From positions 1 through 32,028 of the forward strand of contig CABULH010000030.1 of NCBI GenBank assembly GCA_902492455.1: DNA of 32,028 bases, written 5' to 3'. Made by a program: the position numbers and the translations under genes. The notes under the pieces were generated by a model that was given only the letters and a program-made list of their open reading frames with translations, ran no database searches and was not told the DNA's origin. Source of the DNA: an uncultured Oscillospiraceae bacterium. Its GTDB lineage: Bacteria > Bacillota > Clostridia > Oscillospirales > Acutalibacteraceae. Position 1 is the stretch's first letter. Each line of letters starts with the position of its first letter. This document shows positions 7,561 to 15,822 of the stretch, one piece after another.

Positions 7561-9885
7561 CTATTCTGCCGATCTGGTTGCAGTGAAATAAATGGAGGGA
7601 ATGCCTTGCGGCAGTTCCACAGGAATGCGGATATTTCCCTCTTCATCAGGCATATGGAGCCTCCTGAAGCCATTCAGTTCCACCGCCACCGGACCATCCG
7701 CAGTCAGCTCCAGGCTGCCTTGAGCCGGACCGGAAAGGGAGGCGCTGATGGTGCGTCCGTCAAAGGTATAGTTGTTCAACGCCAGGCCCACGGCGGTACG
7801 AATCGTCAGTGAAGGCTGGACGCTGGTGCGGTATACCTCCACCTGGGTTTGTTCCTTCAGCAGATCCAGCGGCACTTTGTTTGTACTCCGGAGAGAGATA
7901 CCGTCCACCTCGATGCGGTCGACCCAAGGACCGGCGCCGTGCATGACGATATTCAAAACACGGTCCCCGAAATGCAGTCCCCGCAGCTTTAGTTCTTCCC
8001 CGGAATAAGGGTAAACCGTCAGTCCGCCCTCATCCAGTTCCACGCCCACGATGCTGTGTATCGCCGCCGTATACCAGCCGCGGATGGTGTAGCCATGCCA
8101 GATGCCGGGCAGGCAGTTCCAGCCGTCAAAGGGCGGTTCTGCGGTGTCTGCGTAGCAGCTGATGCCTTCCGGGCACATCAATCGTTTTGTCCAGTATTCC
8201 ACCCAGCCGACCCACTGCTGCAGAAGAGCAGGCTTATCATACCGGTTTGCCAGCCGGGTATAGAATGCGGTCATCACCGGCCACCAGCAGCTTAGCTGAT
8301 TGGAGTCGGCGTCGTAGGCGCCGCACCACACTGGATAAGGCCGCAGGCCGGCAGGGGAAACCAATTCCCGCTCATAGAAATCCAGAGAGGATTTTTGGAC
8401 GTCCCGCACCAGATCACTGCAATAGCTGTTTTCCCATTTGACGGCGTTGTTGGAGTACATTCCTCGCTTTTCAAAGGTTTCGGAATGGATAGAGGAGTCA
8501 AAGAAGCCCACGCTTTCATCATACAGAAGAGAAAAATGCGCTTCCAGCCGCCGGGCAAAGGCCTGCGCTTGTTTTTCAGTTTCAGTATCTTTCATATAGC
8601 CCGCCATGACGGCCATGGAGCGGGCCGCACAATAACCAACGGTGTTGTTGAAGCAGCTGATGTCATTCCCATCTTCCCCGATGAGATTGCGGAAATCAGG
8701 ATACAGCGAAGTACCCCGGCATAAGCCGGTATTCCCCACCTCGGTTGCCAGGATAGATTGCAGCAGCCGCACGGCAAAAGGATAAAATGGCCGGATATCG
8801 CCGCCATGGGCCTGATAAAAATGCAGCAGAGTGATATACATGCCTTGGGCGGTGGGAGGCGCTTCCCCGGCCACGCTCATATCCCGGCCATAGGCATGAG
8901 CCGCCCCTTCTTCGGGGGATGCATGAGCCTGGACACACTGCAGCAGGTCGCCTACAAAATTCCGGTCACCCCAATACAGGGGGGCTTCCCCGCGGGTCAT
9001 ACTGTCCCAGCCCCACATCCAGTAATGGGTGGATTGCGCTCGGATCACGCCAGGGATCTCCGGCACCTTCAGGGATTCGTGATAGAGAGGGGCCAGCGCA
9101 AAGAAATCGTTCAGTGCGGAATACGGACTTTCCAGCACCGGCGCACGCTGCGCTACTTCTTCATAGCGCCGGCAGATGGCCGTATACACGGCCTCTTCTT
9201 CGGCCAGAGCGGCATCTCCCCGCTCTGCCGCCGCCTCGGCGGAGACGCCGAAAGAAAGTGCCGCGGCCACCCGGCATCCAGTTTCCAGAGGAGTGGTGAT
9301 CAGACAGTGTTTTCCATTGCGAGGCATCTGTCGGTGGTTCCATTCCCGGTTACAGGAAAAGCACACTCCGGTCTGTGTTTCTTTTTCCGCAAAGACGGTG
9401 AGCAATTTCTGCTCTTCGAATCGCCAGGGTTCCCAGATCCGGGGCAGCCCTTTGTAGCGCAGATCGGTTTCCCCAGCGGCGGGAATCATACGGTAATCGT
9501 CGTAGAATTCCAGCTTCAGGCTGAGCCCTTGGAGAGTTCCCGTCTCCACCACCGCATACAGCCGGTCCGCCGCCGTATAGAGGAAAAAGCGATAATCCAT
9601 CCCACTGGCGGAACAGGACGCCCGATAGCCAAAGGGGAGAATGTCGCATTCCTTGGGGACGATGGGATAGTTGTGCCGGTCATCACATAAGAAAAAACGC
9701 AGTCCACCCCAAAGCTGCCGATGAAAGAGCTTGGTTTGGCCACAGCCGTGAGCGCTGAAATAATCGATGTCTCCCACCCCTTGATCGTCCGCCTGAAAGG
9801 CCAGCCGATTGTCGCAGAACCAGCGGGGCGCGTAAGGAATGCCGCTGTCGCTGCGGATTACGCCTTTATCCACAAGATAAGCCAT
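7561..9885 (-). CDS. putative cytoplasmic (alpha/alpha)6-barrel glycoside hydrolase
   Basis: 774 aa, no signal peptide, so cytoplasmic. The first ~270 residues look like a beta-sandwich. The middle (about 270-640) has the aromatic, helix-rich pattern of six-hairpin glycosidases. Its motif HYWMWGWDSMTRGEAPLYWGD resembles the W-x-WDS active-site segment of GH63/GH37 and MGH1-like enzymes, and an ENSYCSD segment follows. The C-terminal beta-domain (KLRGLHFGD...VDRIEVDG) is typical of such enzymes. The exact family and substrate are not decided by sequence reading; amylo-1,6-glucosidase-like or rhamnosidase-like activities remain possible. ATG 9885 has AAAGGAG seven bases upstream and lies two bases after the esterase stop, making it the last gene of the operon. 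Confidence 0.65.
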   Translation of the reverse strand: MAYLVDKGVIRSDSGIPYAPRWFCDNRLAFQADDQGVGDIDYFSAHGCGQTKLFHRQLWGGLRFFLCDDRHNYPIVPKECDILPFGYRASCSASGMDYRFFLYTAADRLYAVVETGTLQGLSLKLEFYDDYRMIPAAGETDLRYKGLPRIWEPWRFEEQKLLTVFAEKETQTGVCFSCNREWNHRQMPRNGKHCLITTPLETGCRVAAALSFGVSAEAAAERGDAALAEEEAVYTAICRRYEEVAQRAPVLESPYSALNDFFALAPLYHESLKVPEIPGVIRAQSTHYWMWGWDSMTRGEAPLYWGDRNFVGDLLQCVQAHASPEEGAAHAYGRDMSVAGEAPPTAQGMYITLLHFYQAHGGDIRPFYPFAVRLLQSILATEVGNTGLCRGTSLYPDFRNLIGEDGNDISCFNNTVGYCAARSMAVMAGYMKDTETEKQAQAFARRLEAHFSLLYDESVGFFDSSIHSETFEKRGMYSNNAVKWENSYCSDLVRDVQKSSLDFYERELVSPAGLRPYPVWCGAYDADSNQLSCWWPVMTAFYTRLANRYDKPALLQQWVGWVEYWTKRLMCPEGISCYADTAEPPFDGWNCLPGIWHGYTIRGWYTAAIHSIVGVELDEGGLTVYPYSGEELKLRGLHFGDRVLNIVMHGAGPWVDRIEVDGISLRSTNKVPLDLLKEQTQVEVYRTSVQPSLTIRTAVGLALNNYTFDGRTISASLSGPAQGSLELTADGPVAVELNGFRRLHMPDEEGNIRIPVELPQGIPSIYFTATRSAE

Positions 9886-9887
9886 AT

Positions 9888-11279
9888 TTATTCTCCTTTA
9901 ACAGTTGTCAATTCCACTGGAAAGCCGTAGAAAGGAACCACTGGCAGATAGGTGTCCGGGTCATAGGGCATCAGGCATTGCTCGTTCATCCGGCGGCAAT
10001 CCAGAAAGGTTTCTCCCTCCGGCGCCCGGCCGAATCTCAGGATGATGCGGCGGCCCTCCCGGTTATAGTCCACAGGTTCCAGAATTCCTAGGGCATCCCG
10101 GGCGGTAAACATCAGATGTTCGGTACGGATGATGTCGGTGTTGAGGTGATCCACAACATGGCCGAATTCCGCCGTAATCTCCTGCTCTCCTGTTTGCTTG
10201 GCCCATGCAATCTGAGGCGCATCACAGCAGACAGGCATACCGTAGAGGTGGCCCAGTGCCACCCGGGCCAGACGCTCACCGAGGGCCATATTGGAGATGG
10301 CGGCGTTGTGCACGCCGTCGCAGACTTTCATATCGATAGAGGGAATCATGGTTACCTCTGGAATCTGAAAAGCGGCCTGCCGCTGGGCCTCCCGGATCGT
10401 GGCCCAGGCTGTCAGCATGGTTTCCCGGGCTGCGCCGGTGCTGTTTTTGGTACAGGTGGTTTTATTCAGCTGTACTGTCAGGAAGGGCAGCTCGCCGCCC
10501 AGGCATTGGCGGAAGTCCTCTACCACACGCTGAAACCGGGAAAGGTAGGTGGGGCTGTCCTGGGGGTTGGCGTCGTTGCAGCCGTGGTACCAGAGAACAC
10601 CCTTGAGCCCACTGCCGGCCGACTGGACGATTTCCAGCATGGTATCAAAAAGATAGCCGTCTGCGGTTCTGTCCCAGGTGGACAGAGGGACGCCGCCTTT
10701 GGCGGCGGGAATCAGGCCGATGGGATAGCCCAGCTGCCGCCGCAGTGTCCTGGCGAAGCTGATCCAGGGAGAATGACCCGTTTGGCATTGCTCCTGTGCA
10801 GCGGGGAAAAGGGTATCGGTGGAATCATGGAGCGGGTGGGAAGCCATATCCCACCGGCCGCACAGCCGGAACTGGTGAATGCCTGGCTCCGGAGGATCGG
10901 ATACCGTGTCCTTGCCCACGCCCACTGCATTGCTCTGGCCGGCGATCAGGAATACATCGCCCACGCCAATGTGATGCCGCCGGTCTCCCCGTCTTTCGGC
11001 GATTTCCCGAAAACGCAGACAGGTCTCGATTCGGTAAAGCCCGCCGGCCGGCACCTTGGGAATGCACAAAGAAAACCGGTCATCCTTCAGGGGACAGGTC
11101 ACCGGGGGCACCACCAGGGCGCCGGTGGCTTCCTCCACCACTCGGGCCAGTACTCTTTCACTCCCGTCGGCGGAAGGAGGATCCACTACCCGGCCCGATA
11201 GGAGGATATCTGCGTATCCTTCCTTCTGTTGCAGAATCTGCCAATCCTGGGGTGCTTGTTCCAACAGAATACCCGCCAT
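9888..11279 (-). CDS. SGNH-fold sialate O-acetylesterase-like (SASA) carbohydrate esterase
   Basis: 463 aa from ATG 11279, which has GGAGG 8 bases upstream; the reading frame extends further but would run into the GH1 gene. No signal peptide. The SGNH block I is FLIAGQSNAVG with nucleophile Ser116. The block corresponding to WYQGExN reads LWYHGCNDAN, and CDGVHN near residue 340-350 supplies the Asp-x-x-His pair. Members of this family (SASA, PF03629) remove O-acetyl groups from sialic acid or from xylan and other hemicellulose sugars. The gene sits between a beta-glucosidase and a glycosidase in a cytoplasmic operon, so deacetylation of imported oligosaccharides is the likely role. The Gln-Gly-Glu to His-Gly-Cys change is unusual. 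Twenty bases separate it from GH1. Confidence 0.8.
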   Translation of the reverse strand: MAGILLEQAPQDWQILQQKEGYADILLSGRVVDPPSADGSERVLARVVEEATGALVVPPVTCPLKDDRFSLCIPKVPAGGLYRIETCLRFREIAERRGDRRHHIGVGDVFLIAGQSNAVGVGKDTVSDPPEPGIHQFRLCGRWDMASHPLHDSTDTLFPAAQEQCQTGHSPWISFARTLRRQLGYPIGLIPAAKGGVPLSTWDRTADGYLFDTMLEIVQSAGSGLKGVLWYHGCNDANPQDSPTYLSRFQRVVEDFRQCLGGELPFLTVQLNKTTCTKNSTGAARETMLTAWATIREAQRQAAFQIPEVTMIPSIDMKVCDGVHNAAISNMALGERLARVALGHLYGMPVCCDAPQIAWAKQTGEQEITAEFGHVVDHLNTDIIRTEHLMFTARDALGILEPVDYNREGRRIILRFGRAPEGETFLDCRRMNEQCLMPYDPDTYLPVVPFYGFPVELTTVKGE

Positions 11280-11299
11280 GCTCTTTTCCTCCCAGCTTT

Positions 11300-12664
11300 T
11301 TATAGTTCTTCGCCGTTGCTCTGGATCACCCGGCGGTACCAGCCGAAGGAATCTTTGGGAATCCGCCGCTGGGTTTCGAAGTCCACGTAAATCAGTCCGA
11401 AGCGCTGGGTATAGCCCAGAGCCCATTCAAAATTGTCCATCAGAGTCCAGTGCATATAACCCAGGATATCCACGCCATCCGCCGCCGCCCGCTTCAGCTC
11501 CCGCAGATAACGATGGGTAAAATCGATGCGGTTGGGATCGTGGACCTGACCATCCAGGGATACCGCGTCATGGCAGGACATGCCGTTTTCGGTGATCATC
11601 ACCGGCTTATGATACCGTTCATACAAAAATTTCGGCGCCCAGTAGAACACCCTGGGAGTGATCGGCCAGTTGGCGCCCGTTTTGGGGGTTTCCACCGGAT
11701 TGGGCACCCATTCGTAGCTTTCCCCGTCTTTATCCGCCGCTTTGTACAGCGCGCCGTTATATAGGTTCTGGCCATAGATATCGATGGGGGTGGAGATCAG
11801 CGCCAAATCCTCTTTCCAAGAGGAGGGCAGGTATTCCCGCAGCTGAGCAAAAGCCTCGGTTTCCTCCGGATACCGGCCCAGCAGCACCGGATCGCTCCAC
11901 CAGGAGACATTCCAAGTCCAGTTGGTCATGTCGATATCAAAATACCGCTGCCGGGCCGCCTCCACATCTGCAGCGGAATCGGTGAAAGGGATGGCGCCGC
12001 TGCCGGTGGGAGCGTAACCGATCCGGCCGTCCGGAACCAGTTCCCGGAAAGCTTGTATCGCCAGGCCATGGGCTTTCATCACATGATGGGCCATCAGCAC
12101 AAGCTCCCGATTCCCATAAATATGACCCGGCGCGTGTTTGCCATGGGCATAGGCCGCGCCGATAAAGCATTGCGGTTCATTGAAGGTGAAGAAGAGCTTG
12201 ACGCGGTCACCGAAAGCGTGAAACACGGTGCGGGCGTATTCCGCAAACCAATGAGGGCTTTCGCTGTTCAGCCAGCCGCCCTGCTTTTCCAGAGCATAGG
12301 GGTAATCCCAGTGGAACAGGGTCAGGCAGGGCTGGATGCCGTTTTCCAGCAGCCGGTCGATGAGCCGGTTGTAAAAGGCAATGCCCTGGAGATTCACCGC
12401 GCCGGTGCCGCCGGGGAGAATCCGGGTCCAGGAGATAGAGAAACGGTAAGTGTTGACGCCCAGCTGCTTCATCAGCTGTACATCCTCATCCAGCCGATGG
12501 TAGTGATCACAGGCGATATCGCCGGTTTGGCCGTTGGCAATCTTGTCCGGCTCCCGGCAGAAAACATCCCATACCGACGGACCGCGCCCATCTTCTTCCA
12601 CTGCGCCCTCTATCTGATAAGCGGCAGTAGCCACACCCCACATAAAATCCTTGCGAAAACTCAT
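11300..12664 (-). CDS. GH1 family beta-glucosidase (or 6-phospho-beta-glucosidase)
   Basis: 454 aa, full length for GH1. It hydrolyses terminal beta-glucosidic bonds by the retaining mechanism. The N-terminal signature FRKDFMWGVATAAYQIEGA is classic. The acid/base is Glu163 in FTFNEP, the nucleophile Glu359 in MITENG, and HWDYPYALEKQGGW and MHWTLMDNFEWALGYTQRFGL complete the substrate site. WALGY at the C-terminal sugar site, rather than the phosphate-binding S-x-x-x-G-x-x-x-x-Y pattern, and no PTS genes nearby, favour unphosphorylated substrates. Cytoplasmic, no signal peptide. ATG 12664 overlaps the GH94 stop by ATGA and has AGGAGG 8 bases upstream, so the two are translationally coupled. 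Confidence 0.95.
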   Translation of the reverse strand: MSFRKDFMWGVATAAYQIEGAVEEDGRGPSVWDVFCREPDKIANGQTGDIACDHYHRLDEDVQLMKQLGVNTYRFSISWTRILPGGTGAVNLQGIAFYNRLIDRLLENGIQPCLTLFHWDYPYALEKQGGWLNSESPHWFAEYARTVFHAFGDRVKLFFTFNEPQCFIGAAYAHGKHAPGHIYGNRELVLMAHHVMKAHGLAIQAFRELVPDGRIGYAPTGSGAIPFTDSAADVEAARQRYFDIDMTNWTWNVSWWSDPVLLGRYPEETEAFAQLREYLPSSWKEDLALISTPIDIYGQNLYNGALYKAADKDGESYEWVPNPVETPKTGANWPITPRVFYWAPKFLYERYHKPVMITENGMSCHDAVSLDGQVHDPNRIDFTHRYLRELKRAAADGVDILGYMHWTLMDNFEWALGYTQRFGLIYVDFETQRRIPKDSFGWYRRVIQSNGEEL

Positions 12665-15030
12665 GCTTTCTTCCTCCTGTCCGTTTTTTTCGGCAGAGCC
12701 AGGTCAATAGAGATTTCTTTGCGGCCCTGCAGCCGCTCCCAGGGGATCCAATTTCCCGACAGCGCTTCTCCATCTGCTGTCAGTGCCATTTCACCGCCTT
12801 CGCTTCGTTTGACGGTGATACGGCACTGGGTTCCCCGGCAAATCCGCTGGAGGGTGAAGCCCGGCCAGAAATCCGGAATCTGAGGATCGATCCGCAGTCC
12901 CTGGTAATCCGGCCGGATGCCCAGAATATACTGGGTGGCCGCCAGATAGGTCCAGGAAGCGGTGCCGGTCAACCAGGAGTTGACGCAGGCGCCGGCCCGG
13001 GGATGAGGGGGCGCCAGCATGGTTTGGGAATAGACGTAGGGCTCGGTGAGACAGATTTCCGCCCGGTCGTTTCGCCGGGGAGGCAGACAGCTTTCATAGC
13101 AGCGGAAGGCATCCTCTCCCCGGCCCAACATGGCGTAGGCGATGATGACCCAGGTGTTGGAGTGGAAGAAGATGCCGCCGTTTTCCCGTGCGCCCGCAGG
13201 AAAGAGAAAATAACTCTTATCTGCGGGAGAGAAACCCTCGGAGGCGGGATAATGGGTGATGAGACCGTTTTCCGTATACAGATATTCCATGACTTTGTCC
13301 ATGGCCAGGTCGGCGCGCTGCGCATCGGCCAAACGGGAGAGAATGCTCCAGGCCTGGGGGATCAGATGGATTTTGTTGCAGGTGTCTTCATGGGTGCAGT
13401 ATTTCTTCCCCTCCGGCGTGAAGGCGCGGATGAACCATTCTCCGTCCCACAGCAGGTCCAGCTTGCTTTTGCAATGGGCATAGACCTGTTCCATGTAAGG
13501 CTTCCGGTCGCTTAGGCCGGCGAAGCGGTACAATTCCAGCAGTTCCCAGGCGGCGTGAGCCAGCTGGAAAAAGACAAAGACACTTTCTGCGCCGCCGGTG
13601 CCGCCCCGGTTCATGGGTGCCAGGCTGTCGTCCCAATCGGATTTCAGCATGTCAGGGATACCGTGACGGCCCAGGTGGGCCATCGTGAATCGGATACCCT
13701 GCTCCAGATGCTCCAGTACGGTGGCTTCGCCGCCGTCCACATAGGGGATGCGCTCCTTCAGAAAATCCAGCCGGCCGGTTTCCCGTATGTAGTTGCAAAC
13801 CGACAGCACGCTCCATAGATGATCATCGCTGCGCCCGCCGCCTTCGGACTGACCGGTAGCGGGATAATAGACACTGCGGGCGCTTCCGTCGGCGCATTGG
13901 ATGGACAGCAGCAGACGGATCCTTGCCCGTGCCTCTTCCGGACGGGCGTGCATGATGCCCAGCACATCCTGCATACTGTCCCGAAAGCCGAAACCGCGGT
14001 CCACGCCCCGTTCATACAGGGAGATGAAACGGGACCAGTCAAAGGTGGTTTTGGCCTGATAAGCGTGCCAGATATTCAGCATGGTGTTCATATCCGTGCA
14101 AGGGGTGTCTACCTGCAGGCAGGAACGGTAATCATCCCAGGTAGCATGCAGCTTTTCCAGGGCGTGGTCCCGAACCTCGGCGGAGAAGGCGTCGGCGATC
14201 TGCGGGGCGATATCCTGGCGGTCGTCCGTCGCTCCCAGGGTATAGCAGAACTCCAAAACCTCGCCCGGCTGCAGTTTTACGGTGGAAGAAAGAACGCCCA
14301 CGCAGTTGTCGGAATACATGGCGCTGTTGCGGCAATGCCCTTCCTCCACGGCGATGGGACAGCTTTCATCCCGATAGGGACCGATAAATTCCGTCAGGCT
14401 GCAGTCGTAGCCGTCCACCGGAAGGGTGGTGGCGATGTAATCATACAGCGGTTTGCCGGTGAGCTGCTCCGCCACTGTATCCACCACAATATATCCGTCC
14501 TGAAAATCCGCTTTGAAAGCCATGGATGGCCAGTGGCAGAGCATATCGTATTTGGCGTCGTTCCAGCTGAATTCCACATAAGAAAACAGCCGCAGGGAGC
14601 GGGGGCGGAGGCTGTGATTGGTTAGTCGTACCTGCCACAGCTCATACCGTTTCTGCGGCGGCACGCTGTAGGTGATCTCCGTTTCCACATCCGCGTATCG
14701 GCCGGTGATAACGGTGTACCCCAGCCCGTGGCGGCATTCGTAAGATTCCAGCGTCTTCATCACCGGCTGCCAGGTGGGAGACCAATACTCGCCCTTTTCC
14801 TCATCCCGGATATAGAGATATCGCCCTGGGCGGTCAATGGGCTGGTTGTTGAATTTATAGCGGGTCACCCGGCGGTTGGATGGATCACCGTCAAAGCTGA
14901 GACCACCGCCGGTATTAGAGATGATGCCGCCAAAACCACCATTGCCAAGATAATTGATCCAGGGAGTGGGGGTATCAGGCCGCGTTATCACATATTCTCT
15001 GCGTTGGTTGTCAAAATAGCCGTACCGCAT
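12661..15030 (-). CDS. GH94 glycoside phosphorylase (cellobiose phosphorylase-like)
   Basis: 789 aa, close to cellobiose phosphorylases (about 810). The start at ATG 15030 gives MRYGYFDNQRREYVI...PTPWINYLGN, the typical GH94 N terminus; AAGGAGG lies about 12 bases upstream, whereas an upstream in-frame start has no support. Motifs include GFRDSMQDVLG, FHSNTWVI, EPYVYSQ, NSWLTGTASW and LGIRPDYQGLRIDP. The catalytic-acid segment reads SDWDDSLAPMNRGGTGGAESVF, where cellobiose phosphorylase has DWND; Asp468 corresponds to the general acid and the preceding Asn is Asp here. The reaction splits a beta-glucosyl disaccharide with phosphate to alpha-glucose 1-phosphate plus sugar, saving ATP. Substrate (cellobiose, laminaribiose or another) is unknown. 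First gene of the operon; cytoplasmic. Confidence 0.9.
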   Translation of the reverse strand: MRYGYFDNQRREYVITRPDTPTPWINYLGNGGFGGIISNTGGGLSFDGDPSNRRVTRYKFNNQPIDRPGRYLYIRDEEKGEYWSPTWQPVMKTLESYECRHGLGYTVITGRYADVETEITYSVPPQKRYELWQVRLTNHSLRPRSLRLFSYVEFSWNDAKYDMLCHWPSMAFKADFQDGYIVVDTVAEQLTGKPLYDYIATTLPVDGYDCSLTEFIGPYRDESCPIAVEEGHCRNSAMYSDNCVGVLSSTVKLQPGEVLEFCYTLGATDDRQDIAPQIADAFSAEVRDHALEKLHATWDDYRSCLQVDTPCTDMNTMLNIWHAYQAKTTFDWSRFISLYERGVDRGFGFRDSMQDVLGIMHARPEEARARIRLLLSIQCADGSARSVYYPATGQSEGGGRSDDHLWSVLSVCNYIRETGRLDFLKERIPYVDGGEATVLEHLEQGIRFTMAHLGRHGIPDMLKSDWDDSLAPMNRGGTGGAESVFVFFQLAHAAWELLELYRFAGLSDRKPYMEQVYAHCKSKLDLLWDGEWFIRAFTPEGKKYCTHEDTCNKIHLIPQAWSILSRLADAQRADLAMDKVMEYLYTENGLITHYPASEGFSPADKSYFLFPAGARENGGIFFHSNTWVIIAYAMLGRGEDAFRCYESCLPPRRNDRAEICLTEPYVYSQTMLAPPHPRAGACVNSWLTGTASWTYLAATQYILGIRPDYQGLRIDPQIPDFWPGFTLQRICRGTQCRITVKRSEGGEMALTADGEALSGNWIPWERLQGRKEISIDLALPKKTDRRKKA

Positions 15031-15101
15031 AATAATCGTGAACCTCCTTGATTGCTGATGCGGGAAAACCATACAGCCGAAAAGATCGATTTCCTATTTT
15101 T

Positions 15102-15129
15102 ATTCTACCTGACGCATCTCAAACAACAA
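15102..15129 (-). promoter_or_regulatory. candidate promoter of the GH94-GH1-esterase-GH operon
   Basis: On the minus strand, -10 TAGAAT (15102-15107, 5 of 6) lies 16 bases from -35 TTGTTG (15124-15129, 3 of 6). The leader to ATG 15030 would be about 65 bases. The poor -35 next to a repeated element at 15137-15167 fits an activator-dependent promoter. Confidence 0.5.
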
Positions 15130-15136
15130 CAACGAA

Positions 15137-15167
15137 ATTCTGATTTTTTTGCAACATTCTGACTTTT
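15137..15167 (-). promoter_or_regulatory. candidate AraC-type regulator operator (direct repeat, 19-bp period)
   Basis: On the minus strand TCAGAAT occurs twice (15156-15162 and 15137-15143), exactly 19 bp apart and ending 7 bp upstream of the proposed -35. The outer half-site AAAAGTCAGAATGTTG (15152-15167) matches 14 of 16 bases of a site at 31032-31047, which also has a related half-site 19 bp further on. Direct repeats about two helical turns apart just upstream of a weak -35 are typical AraC/XylS-family targets. Binding by the regulator encoded at 15823 is inference. Confidence 0.5.
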
Positions 15168-15279
15168 CTGTCTTCGGATACGTTCATCTCGCCCATCCAT
15201 CCGGACGGACAAACGGAAAGTCATGAAACTGACAATTTGTAATAATATTGGCGTTGTGCCCTTTAATAGATCAATGTTA

Positions 15280-15372
15280 TTATAAATTTGCAAAGTTAAA
15301 GATGATGTTTTGTCTAAGTTTTTTACCTTTATAGACTACCGAAACCGGCTGCCGCCGGTTTTCCGTGATCAT
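15280..15372 (-). CDS. possible 30-aa small open reading frame
   Basis: ATG at 15372 is preceded on the minus strand by AAAGGAG with a 7-base spacer, one of the best ribosome-binding sites in the window. The frame runs 30 codons to TAA at 15280-15282 and encodes a basic peptide beginning MITENRRQPVSVVYKGKKL. An 8-bp hairpin (15342-15349 with 15354-15361) overlaps the early codons. No family is recognised. It lies in the divergent control region, upstream of the GH94 operon promoter and on the same strand. It may be a genuine small protein, a remnant of a decayed gene, or coincidence. Confidence 0.3.
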   Translation of the reverse strand: MITENRRQPVSVVYKGKKLRQNIIFNFANL

Positions 15373-15484
15373 GTGAGCGCTCCTTTCAGCTGCCGTTAAA
15401 GAGGATGGTTGAGCAAGGGTCGCCTTTTTCGTTGATCACATGCAGATAACCAACATGTTCCAACGAGAAAATTAGACTGTTTAC

Positions 15485-15513
15485 TTAAAATTAAGCGATA
15501 AAAGGTCTATAAT
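15485..15513 (+). promoter_or_regulatory. candidate promoter of the regulator/transport operon
   Basis: A perfect TATAAT at 15508-15513 lies 17 bases after TTAAAA at 15485-15490 (4 of 6 to TTGACA). This would give an unusually long leader of about 300 bases to the response-regulator ATG at 15823. No copy of the 15137-15167 repeat is recognisable just upstream. Confidence 0.5.
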
Positions 15514-15540
15514 GAAAAGGATATCTTCCTATTGAAATTT

Positions 15541-15575
15541 CCGATCTGCTTATCCGGTTCGGGTTGGAAGATCGG
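15541..15575 (+). other. inverted repeat in the long 5' leader of the regulator operon
   Basis: CCGATCT at 15541-15547 pairs perfectly with AGATCGG at 15569-15575 around a 21-base interior that can itself form CCG/CGG. It begins about 20 bases after the predicted transcription start. The rest of the 15576-15822 leader has only short hairpins (for example CGGCGT/ACGCCG near 15707-15722) and no recognised riboswitch. Confidence 0.3.
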
Positions 15576-15822
15576 GCAGAGACGAGATGGAAGCGGCATG
15601 AAAAATCCAGACGGAATATTTCGCGTGATAAGTATTCTCTTTTAGGTATTTTTATTCACATCTTTCGCTTAATTTTCGCGTTTTTTCGATAAGCCTGGCT
15701 TCGGGGCGGCGTTTTGACGCCGGGCATCGATCAATATCAGGCGGAAGCAGGAAGGTTATCCGATATGTCCGGGGCATGGAGCAAGCAGGAAAGGGATTCA
15801 TTATGTGGGAAGGTGGAGAGGG

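Noticed and set aside
15105..15293. 62-codon minus-strand frame in the divergent control region
   Set aside because: It starts with TTG without a good ribosome-binding site and runs through the proposed operator and promoter; the 30-codon frame at 15280-15372 has a far better start.
15342..15361. 8-bp GC-rich hairpin considered as an intrinsic terminator
   Set aside because: No T-run follows on either strand and no gene ends next to it; it falls within the small reading frame instead.
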